Below the pieces are notes generated by a model. That model was not told where the DNA came from and searched no databases. It saw only the letters and a program-made list of their open reading frames with translations. Source: JAFGVL01 sp963662245 (GTDB taxonomy: Bacteria; Bacteroidota; Bacteroidia; Bacteroidales; Paludibacteraceae). From it: a stretch of 64,000 nt of DNA. The stretch is taken from NCBI GenBank assembly GCA_963662245.2, contig CAXXVQ010000005.1, positions 120,716-184,715 of the forward strand, given 5' to 3'. Position numbers and translations under genes: made by a program. Position 1 is the first letter of the stretch; the number at the start of each line of letters is the position of its first letter. This document shows positions 44,009-51,483 of the stretch, one piece after another.

Positions 44009-44595
44009 TGAGTACAAATACTAGTTCGTTTATAGATATCTCTAAAATATTTAAAAAGCATTATGCTGTTTTGAACTTAGGAGAAAATAAATTGAATAGA
44101 AAGTTATTCATTTATTTGCCATTGTTTATAGGTGCTATATGTGCGGGTATATTTTTTAATTGGACAGCATCTGTGTTAAATGTAATTACTGTCGTGTTGT
44201 CTATTTTTGTTCCATTATTTATGAATTTATTAGTGTTGTTAATAACAACGCTTGTAAATAAAGTTAGAACCAGGCATAATGAAGATAGAGTTGATTTGAT
44301 AAAAGAGATATTTTATAATATTTGTTTTTTAATACCAGCGTCTTTAATTCTTATATGTAATTTGTTATTATTAGAGTTGAAACCATTTGAGGATGTTTGT
44401 GTGTGTATCTTAACTCTAGTTGATGTAGAGTTAAGCTTTTATGATTTTTATTTATTGTTTTTTAGTTTTGTTTTTTATTCAGGATTAGCTCATTTATTTG
44501 TGACAATATTGATGATAACAAAAAGAATCTTCAGGCTTTTTGATATTGAAATTGGGTTACTATCTCAACAGTCTAATGATAAAAAGGAAGATTGA
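44008..44595 (+). CDS. Four-helix membrane protein, partner of the preceding gene
   Basis: 195 residues. Four hydrophobic segments by eye: about residues 33-51 (LFIYLPLFIGAICAGIFF), 55-83, 100-123 (FYNICFLIPASLILICNLLL) and 143-170 (FYDFYLLFFSFVFYSGLAHL). The N-terminus, the loop KVRTRHNEDRVDLIKE after helix 2 and the C-terminus are charged, placing both ends in the cytoplasm. No family recognised. The size and layout fit a small pore-former or membrane effector such as RexB or KwaA; this is analogy only. No terminator was seen directly after it. Confidence 0.6.
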   Translation: MSTNTSSFIDISKIFKKHYAVLNLGENKLNRKLFIYLPLFIGAICAGIFFNWTASVLNVITVVLSIFVPLFMNLLVLLITTLVNKVRTRHNEDRVDLIKEIFYNICFLIPASLILICNLLLLELKPFEDVCVCILTLVDVELSFYDFYLLFFSFVFYSGLAHLFVTILMITKRIFRLFDIEIGLLSQQSNDKKED

Positions 44596-44596
44596 T

Positions 44597-44752
44597 TTAT
44601 TTTATTGAAATAATTGATACTCCTTTGTTCATCTCCAAATCATACTCATACACTTCCTCTTCTTTTGGCGATTTTAGTTTAATAGAATCACTCATTAAAG
44701 GCTCTTTGATTTTAGGTAAAGCATAAAACGGATTTGGATTATTTTCTTTAAT
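44597..44752 (-). pseudogene. Possible C-terminal gene remnant
   Basis: A ~50-codon open stretch on the minus strand reads NPNPFYALPKIKEPLMSDSI and ends YDLEMNKGVSIISIK before a stop. The composition looks coding, but a start with a normal N-terminus is missing; an internal ATG could give a 32-residue peptide. Probably the 3' end of a deleted gene. The 120 bp that follow hold nothing I recognise. Confidence 0.35.
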
Positions 44753-44872
44753 TTAAGTAGTTTAAAAATACGGATTCTAATATAAATAATTTATTGAAAT
44801 GAATAATTTCCTAGCGATTTAGATTCTTCTTCCGTTTTGTAAGTGAAAAAGCGATTTAGTAGCGAAATTTAT

Positions 44873-44901
44873 GCACATTTGCTTTCGATTTGTGCGAAAA
44901 T
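44873..44901 (+). repeat. Diverged third copy of the TTTCAATTTGTGCAAAA word
   Basis: GCACATTTGCTTTCGATTTG followed by TGCGAAAAT matches the repeat right of the MntA-HepT module (26250-26280) at most positions. Confidence 0.45.
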
Positions 44902-44955
44902 GGCCTTTTTGGCTTAAAAAATGTAATTTTAAGTGGCAGAAAAATAATAGTTTCC

Positions 44956-44986
44956 TTTGTGTAAATTGTCAAAAGCCATATCTTTG
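44956..44986 (+). promoter_or_regulatory. Promoter of the leu operon
   Basis: TTTG at 44956-44959, 19-bp spacer, TATCTTTG at 44979-44986: an exact match to the Bacteroidota consensus. The leader peptide starts 25 bp later. Confidence 0.85.
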
Positions 44987-45010
44987 CAACATAATTTTAA
45001 ACACAAGCAC

Positions 45011-45079
45011 ATGAAATCATATGCATATATTATTCTGCTAGACCTGATTCTTCTCTTGACTATTTGTCAGAAGAAGTGA
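45011..45079 (+). CDS. leuL: leu leader peptide (attenuator)
   Basis: A 22-codon ORF starting at ATG 45011. Its centre reads IILLDLILLLTI: six Leu and four Ile in twelve residues, with three consecutive Leu codons. It sits between the promoter and a terminator ahead of leuA, the layout of a Leu-sensing transcription attenuator. Stalling at the Leu codons would favour an antiterminator; the alternative fold was not modelled here. Confidence 0.78.
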   Translation: MKSYAYIILLDLILLLTICQKK

Positions 45080-45124
45080 GTTTGGCGTGAATATATGTGT
45101 AACAAGATTTAAAATAAAGTATAT

Positions 45125-45161
45125 GGCCTTTCTCACTACAACAGGGAGAAGGGCTTTTTTT
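45125..45161 (+). terminator. Attenuator terminator of the leu operon
   Basis: GGCCTTTCTC and GAGAAGGGC pair around a ~10-base loop, followed by seven T. The stem sequence is almost the same as that of the ilv attenuator at 26491-26524. Confidence 0.85.
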
Positions 45162-45271
45162 ATGTGGCTGTTTAGTGATTTTTTTCTTACTTTTGCCTCG
45201 GTTTATAACGCTTAGGCTTTAATTGTGAAACTGATTCTGCCTTAGGCAGTTAAATTTAATTTTTTATACTT

Positions 45272-46768
45272 ATGTCAGACAGATTATTTATTTTCGACAC
45301 GACTTTGCGTGATGGCGAACAAGTGCCGGGATGTCAATTGAACACTATCGAAAAGATTCAAGTAGCTAAAGCTTTGGAAGAATTAGGTGTTGATGTAATC
45401 GAGGCGGGATTCCCAATCTCTAGCCCGGGTGACTTCAACTCGGTAGTTGAGATTTCAAAAGCCGTGACATGGCCAACTATTTGTGCTTTAACACGCGGTG
45501 TGCAAAAAGATATTGATGTTGCTGCTGAAGCGCTCCAATATGCAAAACACAAAAGAATTCATACTGGTATCGGAACAAGTGATTCCCACATTAAATATAA
45601 ATTTAACTCTACTCGCGAAGAAATTATCGAGCGTGCTGTTGCAGCTGTTAAACATGCGAAAAAATATGTAGAGGATGTGGAATTTTACTGTGAGGATGCA
45701 GGTCGTACGGATAACGAATATTTAGCTCGTGTAGTTGAAGCTGTTATTAAAGCAGGAGCTACAGTTGTAAATATTCCTGATACTACAGGATATTGTTTCC
45801 CTCACGAATATGGTGAGAAAATCAAGTATCTTATAGAACATGTAGATGGAGTTCATAATGCAATTCTTTCTACACACTGTCACAATGACCTTGGTATGGC
45901 AACAGCTAACTCGTTAGCAGGTGTGTTAAACGGAGCTCGCCAAGTTGAGGTAACTATCAATGGTATTGGTGAGCGTGCTGGTAATACAGCTTTAGAAGAA
46001 GTGGTAATGGCTCTTCGTTCACATAAAGATCTTGGAATTGATACAAATATCAATACTCCTAAAATCACTGGGACTAGCCGTATGGTTTCTAGTTTGATGA
46101 ATATGCCGGTGCAACCAAACAAAGCTATTGTTGGTCGTAATGCATTTGCTCACTCATCAGGTATTCACCAAGATGGCGTGTTGAAAAACCGTGAAAGCTA
46201 CGAAATTATTGATCCAACTGATGTTGGTATCGATGAAAACTCAATCGTATTAACAGCTCGTAGTGGTCGTGCGGCATTGAAACACCGTTTAAGTGTTTTA
46301 GGTGTTGAGCTTGATCAAAAACGCCTAGATAAAGTTTACGAAGATTTCTTGAAATTAGCTGATAGCAAAAAAGACTTCACTGATGATGATGTGTTAATGC
46401 TAGTAGATAAAGATAGAGTATCGGGTAGTCGTATTAAACTTGATTACCTTCAAGTAACTGCTGGGGTTGGTATCAAACAAGTGGCAAGTATTTGTTTAGA
46501 TATTGCCGGAGAGAAATTTGAAGCAGCAGCAACTGGTAATGGTCCTGTTGATGCGGCAATCAAAGCGGTTAAGAAAATTATCAACCGTCAAATGGTGTTG
46601 AAAGATTTCTTAATTCAAGCTATTACAAAAGGAAGTGATGATTTTGGTAAAGTGCATATGCAAGTAGAGTATGAAGGAAGATCATATTTCGGTTTTGCTG
46701 CTAATACCGATATCGTTGTAGCTTCTGTAGAAGCTTATATTGATGCAATCAATAAATTTGTGAAATAA
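45272..46768 (+). CDS. leuA: 2-isopropylmalate synthase
   Basis: 498 residues. Catalytic TIM barrel opening FDTTLRDGEQVPGCQL, the metal-binding H-x-H in STHCHNDLGMATAN, and NGIGERAGNTALEE. A C-terminal LeuA allosteric domain (about residues 380-498) should bind leucine for feedback inhibition. It condenses 2-oxoisovalerate with acetyl-CoA, the committed leucine step. First structural gene after the leu attenuator. Confidence 0.96.
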   Translation: MSDRLFIFDTTLRDGEQVPGCQLNTIEKIQVAKALEELGVDVIEAGFPISSPGDFNSVVEISKAVTWPTICALTRGVQKDIDVAAEALQYAKHKRIHTGIGTSDSHIKYKFNSTREEIIERAVAAVKHAKKYVEDVEFYCEDAGRTDNEYLARVVEAVIKAGATVVNIPDTTGYCFPHEYGEKIKYLIEHVDGVHNAILSTHCHNDLGMATANSLAGVLNGARQVEVTINGIGERAGNTALEEVVMALRSHKDLGIDTNINTPKITGTSRMVSSLMNMPVQPNKAIVGRNAFAHSSGIHQDGVLKNRESYEIIDPTDVGIDENSIVLTARSGRAALKHRLSVLGVELDQKRLDKVYEDFLKLADSKKDFTDDDVLMLVDKDRVSGSRIKLDYLQVTAGVGIKQVASICLDIAGEKFEAAATGNGPVDAAIKAVKKIINRQMVLKDFLIQAITKGSDDFGKVHMQVEYEGRSYFGFAANTDIVVASVEAYIDAINKFVK

Positions 46769-46774
46769 TATTAA

Positions 46775-46802
46775 GTAGATACGGAGCGCGCTCCGTATCT
46801 AC
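46775..46802. repeat. Perfect 28-bp palindrome in the leuA-leuC gap
   Basis: GTAGATACGGAGCG followed at once by its exact reverse complement, CGCTCCGTATCTAC, with no loop. It begins 6 bp after the leuA stop. There is no T run, so it is not a terminator. Confidence 0.85.
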
Positions 46803-46834
46803 ATTCGATTAAAATCAATTATAACAATATAACA

Positions 46835-48214
46835 ATGGGAAAAACATTATTTGAAAAAATTTGGGATGCGCATGTGGTAACCCAAGTGGAAGACGGTCCT
46901 ACACAATTATATATTGACCGTATGTATTGTCATGAGGTAACAAGTCCGCAAGCATTTGCAGGTCTTCGTGAAAGGGGCTTGAAAGTGTTCCGTCCGCAAC
47001 AAATTACTTGTATGCCAGACCACAATATCCCAACAATGAATCAAGAGCAACCGATTTCAGATCCTATTTCTAAAAATCAGGTTGATACATTAGATAAAAA
47101 TGCTAAAGATTTTGGTGTAAACTATTACCCAATGGGTCACCCTAAAAATGGTGTTATTCATGTGGTTGGACCAGAAAATGGTCTTTCTTTACCAGGTATG
47201 ACAATGGTTTGTGGTGATTCACATACATCTACTCACGGTGCAATGGGAGCTATCGCTTTCGGTATTGGTACTTCTGAGGTAGAAATGGTATTGGCTACAC
47301 AATGTGTGTTCCAATCAAAACCAAAAACAATGCGTATCAATGTTAAGGGTGCTATTAAACCAGGTGTTAGCGCAAAAGATATCGCTCTTTATATTATCTC
47401 TAAAATTGGTACTGGTGGTGCGACAGGTTACTTTGTAGAATATGCTGGTGACGCTGTTAAAGGATTGACTATGGAGGGTCGTTTGACTCTTTGTAACCTT
47501 TCTATCGAAAGCGGTGCTCGTGGTGGAATGATTGCTCCGGACGATACTACTTTTGATTATATCAAAGGTCGTGAGTTAGCTCCAGCAGGTGCTGAGTGGG
47601 ATAAAGCTTTGGCTCACTGGAAAACATTGTTTACTGATGCTGATGCTAAATTTGATAAAGAAATCAATTTTGAAGCAGCTGACATTGAGCCAATGATTAC
47701 TTATGGTACTAATCCAGGTATGGGTATGGGTATCAATGATACTATCCCTGCAATGGAAACAGTTGATGAGGCTGGTCGTATCTCTTATGCTAAGTCATTG
47801 GAGTATATGGGCTTCAAAGCTGGTGAAAAAATCGTTGGTCAACCAATTGATTATGTTTTCTTAGGTAGCTGTACAAATGGTCGTATTGAAGATTTCCGTG
47901 AGTTTGCGAATTATGTAAAAGGTAAGAAAAAAGCAGACAATGTTGTAGCTTGGTTAGTACCAGGTTCATGGATGGTAGATAAGCAAATAAAAGAAGAAGG
48001 ATTAGATGTAATTCTTAAAGAAGCTGGATTTGAAATTCGTCAACCGGGATGTTCTGCATGTTTGGCTATGAATGATGATAAAGTCCCTGCAGGTAAATAT
48101 GCGGTATCTACATCAAACCGTAACTTCGAAGGTCGTCAAGGTCCTGGTGCTCGCACAATTTTGTCAGGAGCTCTTGTAGCTGCTGCTGCTGCCGTGACAG
48201 GTAAATTTAACTGA
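46835..48214 (+). CDS. leuC: 3-isopropylmalate dehydratase, large subunit
   Basis: 459 residues of the aconitase family. Fe-S ligand cysteines lie in FLGSCTNGRIEDF and QPGCSACLAMN; substrate-site VCGDSHTSTHGAMGAIAFG is intact. With LeuD it isomerises isopropylmalate, and in citramalate-using bacteria also citramalate. Separated from leuD by an element carrying a four-helix-bundle ORF. Confidence 0.96.
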   Translation: MGKTLFEKIWDAHVVTQVEDGPTQLYIDRMYCHEVTSPQAFAGLRERGLKVFRPQQITCMPDHNIPTMNQEQPISDPISKNQVDTLDKNAKDFGVNYYPMGHPKNGVIHVVGPENGLSLPGMTMVCGDSHTSTHGAMGAIAFGIGTSEVEMVLATQCVFQSKPKTMRINVKGAIKPGVSAKDIALYIISKIGTGGATGYFVEYAGDAVKGLTMEGRLTLCNLSIESGARGGMIAPDDTTFDYIKGRELAPAGAEWDKALAHWKTLFTDADAKFDKEINFEAADIEPMITYGTNPGMGMGINDTIPAMETVDEAGRISYAKSLEYMGFKAGEKIVGQPIDYVFLGSCTNGRIEDFREFANYVKGKKKADNVVAWLVPGSWMVDKQIKEEGLDVILKEAGFEIRQPGCSACLAMNDDKVPAGKYAVSTSNRNFEGRQGPGARTILSGALVAAAAAVTGKFN

Positions 48215-48220
48215 TCCTCG

Positions 48221-48666
48221 TAACTAATTTGCTAATGTGCAAATAAGATTAATGTGCCAATGGAAATTCCGTTAACAGGTAATCGTATTGTAGATTTGAC
48301 TTTTAGTTTTTCTTTGAAAATAATAAAGTTTGCAGAGGAACTGGAAGAGAAAAGAAAATTTGCAATTGCTAATCAACTTTTAAGAAGCGGAACTTCAGTT
48401 GGTGCTAATATCCGAGAAGCACAAAATTGCGAAAGTAAGGCGGATTTTATTCATAAAATTAAAATAGCAGCAAAGGAAGCAGATGAAACAGAATATTGGC
48501 TATTGTTATGCAAGTATTCAGATTCTTATCCATTTGAACCTATTTTAATGGAAGAAATAAAAGAGATTCAAAAAATTGTCAATAAAATAATATATTCATC
48601 TAAGGTTAATTGTACTGTTAAGTAATTGGCACATTAACACATTAATCTTATTATTCACATTATAGA
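48221..48666. repeat. Family-2 hairpin element carrying a four-helix-bundle ORF
   Basis: The left arm (48231-48261) has AATAAGATTAATGTGCCAAT. The reverse complement of the right arm (48624-48663) has AATAATAAGATTAATGTG, then TTAATGTGCCAAT. The arms can pair and enclose the ORF 48260-48625. The left arm runs right up to the ORF's start codon. Related solo copies are at 28584-28722 and 49261-49326. Confidence 0.75.
48260..48625 (+). CDS. Four-helix bundle protein (23S rRNA intervening-sequence / S23 family)
   Basis: 121 residues from the ATG at 48260, whose first base belongs to the inverted arm's terminal CCAAT. Typical opening VDLTFSFSLKIIKFAEELEE, then the family's core NQLLRSGTSVGANIREAQNC, then ADFIHKIKIAAKEADETEYW and a fourth helix. 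It is more canonical than, and clearly different from, the copy at 30506, so the two were acquired separately. It separates leuC from leuD. Confidence 0.88.
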   Translation: MEIPLTGNRIVDLTFSFSLKIIKFAEELEEKRKFAIANQLLRSGTSVGANIREAQNCESKADFIHKIKIAAKEADETEYWLLLCKYSDSYPFEPILMEEIKEIQKIVNKIIYSSKVNCTVK

Positions 48667-48669
48667 GTT

Positions 48670-49257
48670 ATGCAACAATTAATAAAATTGACATCTACTT
48701 GTGTGCCTTTGCCACTTGAGAATGTAGATACAGACCAAATTATTCCTGCTCGTTTCTTAAAAGCAACTTCTAAAGAAGGTTTTGGTGATAATTTATTCCG
48801 TGACTGGAGATATGATAAAAACAATCAACCAATCAAAGACTTCGTATTAAATGACCCAACTTATGGTGGTGAGATTTTAGTAGGTGGTAAAAACTTTGGT
48901 TCTGGTTCTAGTCGTGAGCATGCTGCTTGGGCAGTTGCTGGATATGGATTCCGTGTTGTAGTATCAAGTTTCTTTGCTGATATCTTTAAAAACAATGTAA
49001 TGAATAATGGTGTATTGCCGGTTGTTGTTTCTGAAGCTTTCTTGGCAGAGGTATTTGCTTCTATTAAAGAAGATCCAAAAATGAGCTTGACAATTGATTT
49101 GGAAGCTCAAATAATTACAAATGACAAAACAGGAAACAAAGAGTCATTTGAGATTAACTCTTATAAAAAAGAATGTTTCTTAAATGGTTTTGATGATATT
49201 GATTACTTATTAAGTAAAAAAGATATGATCGAAGAATTTGAAGCTAAAAGAGCATAA
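48670..49257 (+). CDS. leuD: 3-isopropylmalate dehydratase, small subunit
   Basis: 195 residues, swivel domain of the LeuCD enzyme. Signatures VDTDQIIPARFLK near residue 20 and GGKNFGSGSSREHAAWAVAG near residue 75. Normal length. The start ATG at 48670 lies 3 bp past the right arm of the upstream repeat element. Confidence 0.95.
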   Translation: MQQLIKLTSTCVPLPLENVDTDQIIPARFLKATSKEGFGDNLFRDWRYDKNNQPIKDFVLNDPTYGGEILVGGKNFGSGSSREHAAWAVAGYGFRVVVSSFFADIFKNNVMNNGVLPVVVSEAFLAEVFASIKEDPKMSLTIDLEAQIITNDKTGNKESFEINSYKKECFLNGFDDIDYLLSKKDMIEEFEAKRA

Positions 49258-49260
49258 ATT

Positions 49261-49326
49261 CAATGTGCTAATGACTCAATATGCCAATATGCCAATAGTT
49301 TTTATTGGCATATTGGCACATTCTTT
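49261..49326. repeat. Family-2 hairpin element, solo copy (leuD-cimA junction)
   Basis: TGCCAATATGCCAAT pairs perfectly over 15 bp with ATTGGCATATTGGCA around a short A-G-T5 loop; outer words AATGTGCTAAT and GGCACATT extend it. Confidence 0.8.
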
Positions 49327-49347
49327 AAATTGGCAAATTATAAGATT

Positions 49348-50856
49348 ATGATTGAAATACTAGATACTACTTTACGAGACGGCGAACAAACTTCGGGCGT
49401 TTCTTTTTCTTCTCAAGAGAAGCTAAGTGTGGCTCGCTTGCTGTTGGAAGAGTTGCGTGTAAATAGAATTGAAGTTGCGTCTGCTCGTGTGTCAGCCGGA
49501 GAATTTGATGGTGTTAAGAAAATTGCTTCTTGGGCTACTCAAAAAGGCTGTATTGATAAAGTGGAAGTTCTAGGTTTTATTGATGGTGGCGTTTCTATAA
49601 AATGGCTAAATGATGCTGGTTGTAAGGTGTTGAACTTATTGGCTAAAGGATCGTTTAAGCACTTGTCAGAGCAGCTTCGCAAAACAAAAGAGGAGCATGT
49701 TGCTGATATAAAAAGAGAAGTTGAAGAAGCTGCAAAATATGGTATCACTGTCAATCTGTATTTAGAGGATTGGTCTAACGGGATGAAGAATTCTCCTGAA
49801 TATGTAAAATATTTAGTTGGTGCTTTAGCTCATAGTGGTATTAAACGCTTTATGCTACCAGATACATTAGGGATTCTAAATCCGCAGCAGACATATGATT
49901 TCTGTAAGCAAATGGTAGATGAATTTCCTAATCTACATTTTGATTTTCACCCACATAATGATTATGACTTAGCTGTAGCTAATGTCTTTTTTGCCGTTCA
50001 GGCTGGAGTCAAAGCTATTCATGCAACAATCAACGGCCTTGGTGAGCGTGCCGGTAATGCTCCTTTGTCAAGTGTTTTGGCAATTTTACATGATCAGCTT
50101 AAAATTAAAACTTCCCTAAACGAAGAGCAGCTTACTAAAGTGAGTAAGATTGTAGAAAGTTATTCCGGTATCCGTATTCCTGCAAATAAACCTGTAATTG
50201 GTGATAATGTATTTACTCAAGTTGCAGGTATTCATGCTGATGGAGATAGTAAGAATAACTTGTACTTCAACGAACTTATGCCGGAGAGATTTGGTCGTTC
50301 GCGTGAATATGCTTTAGGAAAGACATCTGGAAAAGCAAGTATTAAAAAGAATCTTGAGGCAATGGGAATTGAGTTAGATGATGATTCGATGCGTAAAATT
50401 ACTACTCGTATCATTGAACTTGGTGACCAAAAAGAAATTGTTACACAAGAGGATTTGCCATATATTATTGCGGATGTTCTTGGTTATGATAATAAAGAAC
50501 AAGGCGTTCGTATCTTAAACTACTCTTTGAGTTCTTCTAATGGCTTGCATCCTATGGCAACTTTGAAATTAGAACTTCATGGTAAGGTTTTTCAAGAAAC
50601 ATCATGGGGAGATGGACAGTATGACGCTTTTATGAAAGCGCTACGCAAAGTGTATAAAAATCAAGATAAGGAACTTCCTCGCTTAACAAATTACTCTGTA
50701 ACTATTCCTCCCGGAGGGCGTACAGATGCATTTGTTCAAACTATTATTTCATGGAATAATGGAGGAAAAGAGTTTCGCACTAGAGGTTTAGCGGCAGATC
50801 AAACTGAAGCTGCTATTATTGCAACAATTAAGATGTTAAATATAATTGAGGAGTAA
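49348..50856 (+). CDS. Isopropylmalate/citramalate synthase-family enzyme with LeuA regulatory domain
   Basis: 502 residues from the ATG at 49348 (MIEILDTTLRDGEQ). DRE-TIM metallolyase: DGEQTSGVSF, metal ligands HPHNDYDLAVAN, and NGLGERAGNAPLSS. The C-terminal ~130 residues (GLHPMATLKLELHGKVFQET onward) form a LeuA allosteric domain. A second synthase in the leu operon is best explained as citramalate synthase (pyruvate plus acetyl-CoA), giving 2-oxobutyrate for isoleucine through LeuCD and LeuB. Homocitrate or a second isopropylmalate activity cannot be excluded by eye. Confidence 0.82.
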   Translation: MIEILDTTLRDGEQTSGVSFSSQEKLSVARLLLEELRVNRIEVASARVSAGEFDGVKKIASWATQKGCIDKVEVLGFIDGGVSIKWLNDAGCKVLNLLAKGSFKHLSEQLRKTKEEHVADIKREVEEAAKYGITVNLYLEDWSNGMKNSPEYVKYLVGALAHSGIKRFMLPDTLGILNPQQTYDFCKQMVDEFPNLHFDFHPHNDYDLAVANVFFAVQAGVKAIHATINGLGERAGNAPLSSVLAILHDQLKIKTSLNEEQLTKVSKIVESYSGIRIPANKPVIGDNVFTQVAGIHADGDSKNNLYFNELMPERFGRSREYALGKTSGKASIKKNLEAMGIELDDDSMRKITTRIIELGDQKEIVTQEDLPYIIADVLGYDNKEQGVRILNYSLSSSNGLHPMATLKLELHGKVFQETSWGDGQYDAFMKALRKVYKNQDKELPRLTNYSVTIPPGGRTDAFVQTIISWNNGGKEFRTRGLAADQTEAAIIATIKMLNIIEE

Positions 50857-50860
50857 AGTT

Positions 50861-51322
50861 ATGAAACCATTTAAAACAAAAAAACTTACGATTGCTCTTG
50901 TCGCTCATGATTACCGTAAAGCAGATATGGTAGAGTGGGCTTTGGCAAATGCAGATGTGCTTTCTACTCATCACTTGGTTTGTACAGGTACTACAGGCGG
51001 TTTGGTTCAAGAAGCTTATGAAAAGCTTGGGAAAACTAATTTGGATATTACTTGTATGAATTCAGGGCCTATGGGTGGAGATGCCGAAATTGCAGCTCTT
51101 GTAGTTCGTAAAGAGGTGCATATGTGTGTTTTCTTAATTGATGATTTGAATGCTCAACCTCATGAAGCGGATATTCAAATGTTATTGCGTCAATGTCGTG
51201 TGCACAATATTCCTATTGCATGTAATAGATATAGTGCAGATTTGATGCTAACTAGTACGCTTTGGGATGTAAAGGACTATGTTCCTGCTCCTCCAAAGTA
51301 TGTGAAATTTGAAAGAAAGTAA
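50861..51322 (+). CDS. mgsA: Methylglyoxal synthase
   Basis: 153 residues from the ATG at 50861, 4 bp after the previous stop and preceded by GAGGAG. Converts dihydroxyacetone phosphate to methylglyoxal and phosphate. The catalytic Asp is in SGPMGGDAEIAALV at about residue 74, and the phosphate-binding TGTTGG and the C-terminal H in RVHNIPIACN are present. Tight spacing places it inside the leu operon, an unexpected partner. Confidence 0.93.
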   Translation: MKPFKTKKLTIALVAHDYRKADMVEWALANADVLSTHHLVCTGTTGGLVQEAYEKLGKTNLDITCMNSGPMGGDAEIAALVVRKEVHMCVFLIDDLNAQPHEADIQMLLRQCRVHNIPIACNRYSADLMLTSTLWDVKDYVPAPPKYVKFERK

Positions 51323-51334
51323 ATCAAAGTTATT

Positions 51335-51442
51335 GATAGATATTAGCCATTCGGGCGATATTTGTAGATATTGTAATGTGTATTTAAACAATAAATATCG
51401 ATTAATATCAATATAATATCGCGACCATCGGGAGCTAATATC
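51335..51442. repeat. Family-1 hairpin element, solo copy (mgsA-leuB junction)
   Basis: The left end GATATTAGCCATTCGGGCGA and the right end TCGCGACCATCGGGAGCTAA (then TATC) are inverted overall. The right end matches that of the element at 30446-30927, and the left end that of 19947-20040. Confidence 0.72.
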
Positions 51443-51483
51443 CCCAAAAGAATAAATTAACTTCAAAATAATAATCAAAAGAA

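Noticed and set aside
43058..44595. Naming the two-gene module RexAB or Kiwa
   Set aside because: Only architecture agrees (soluble protein plus four-helix membrane protein). Gene order differs from kwaAB, and no shared motif could be read.
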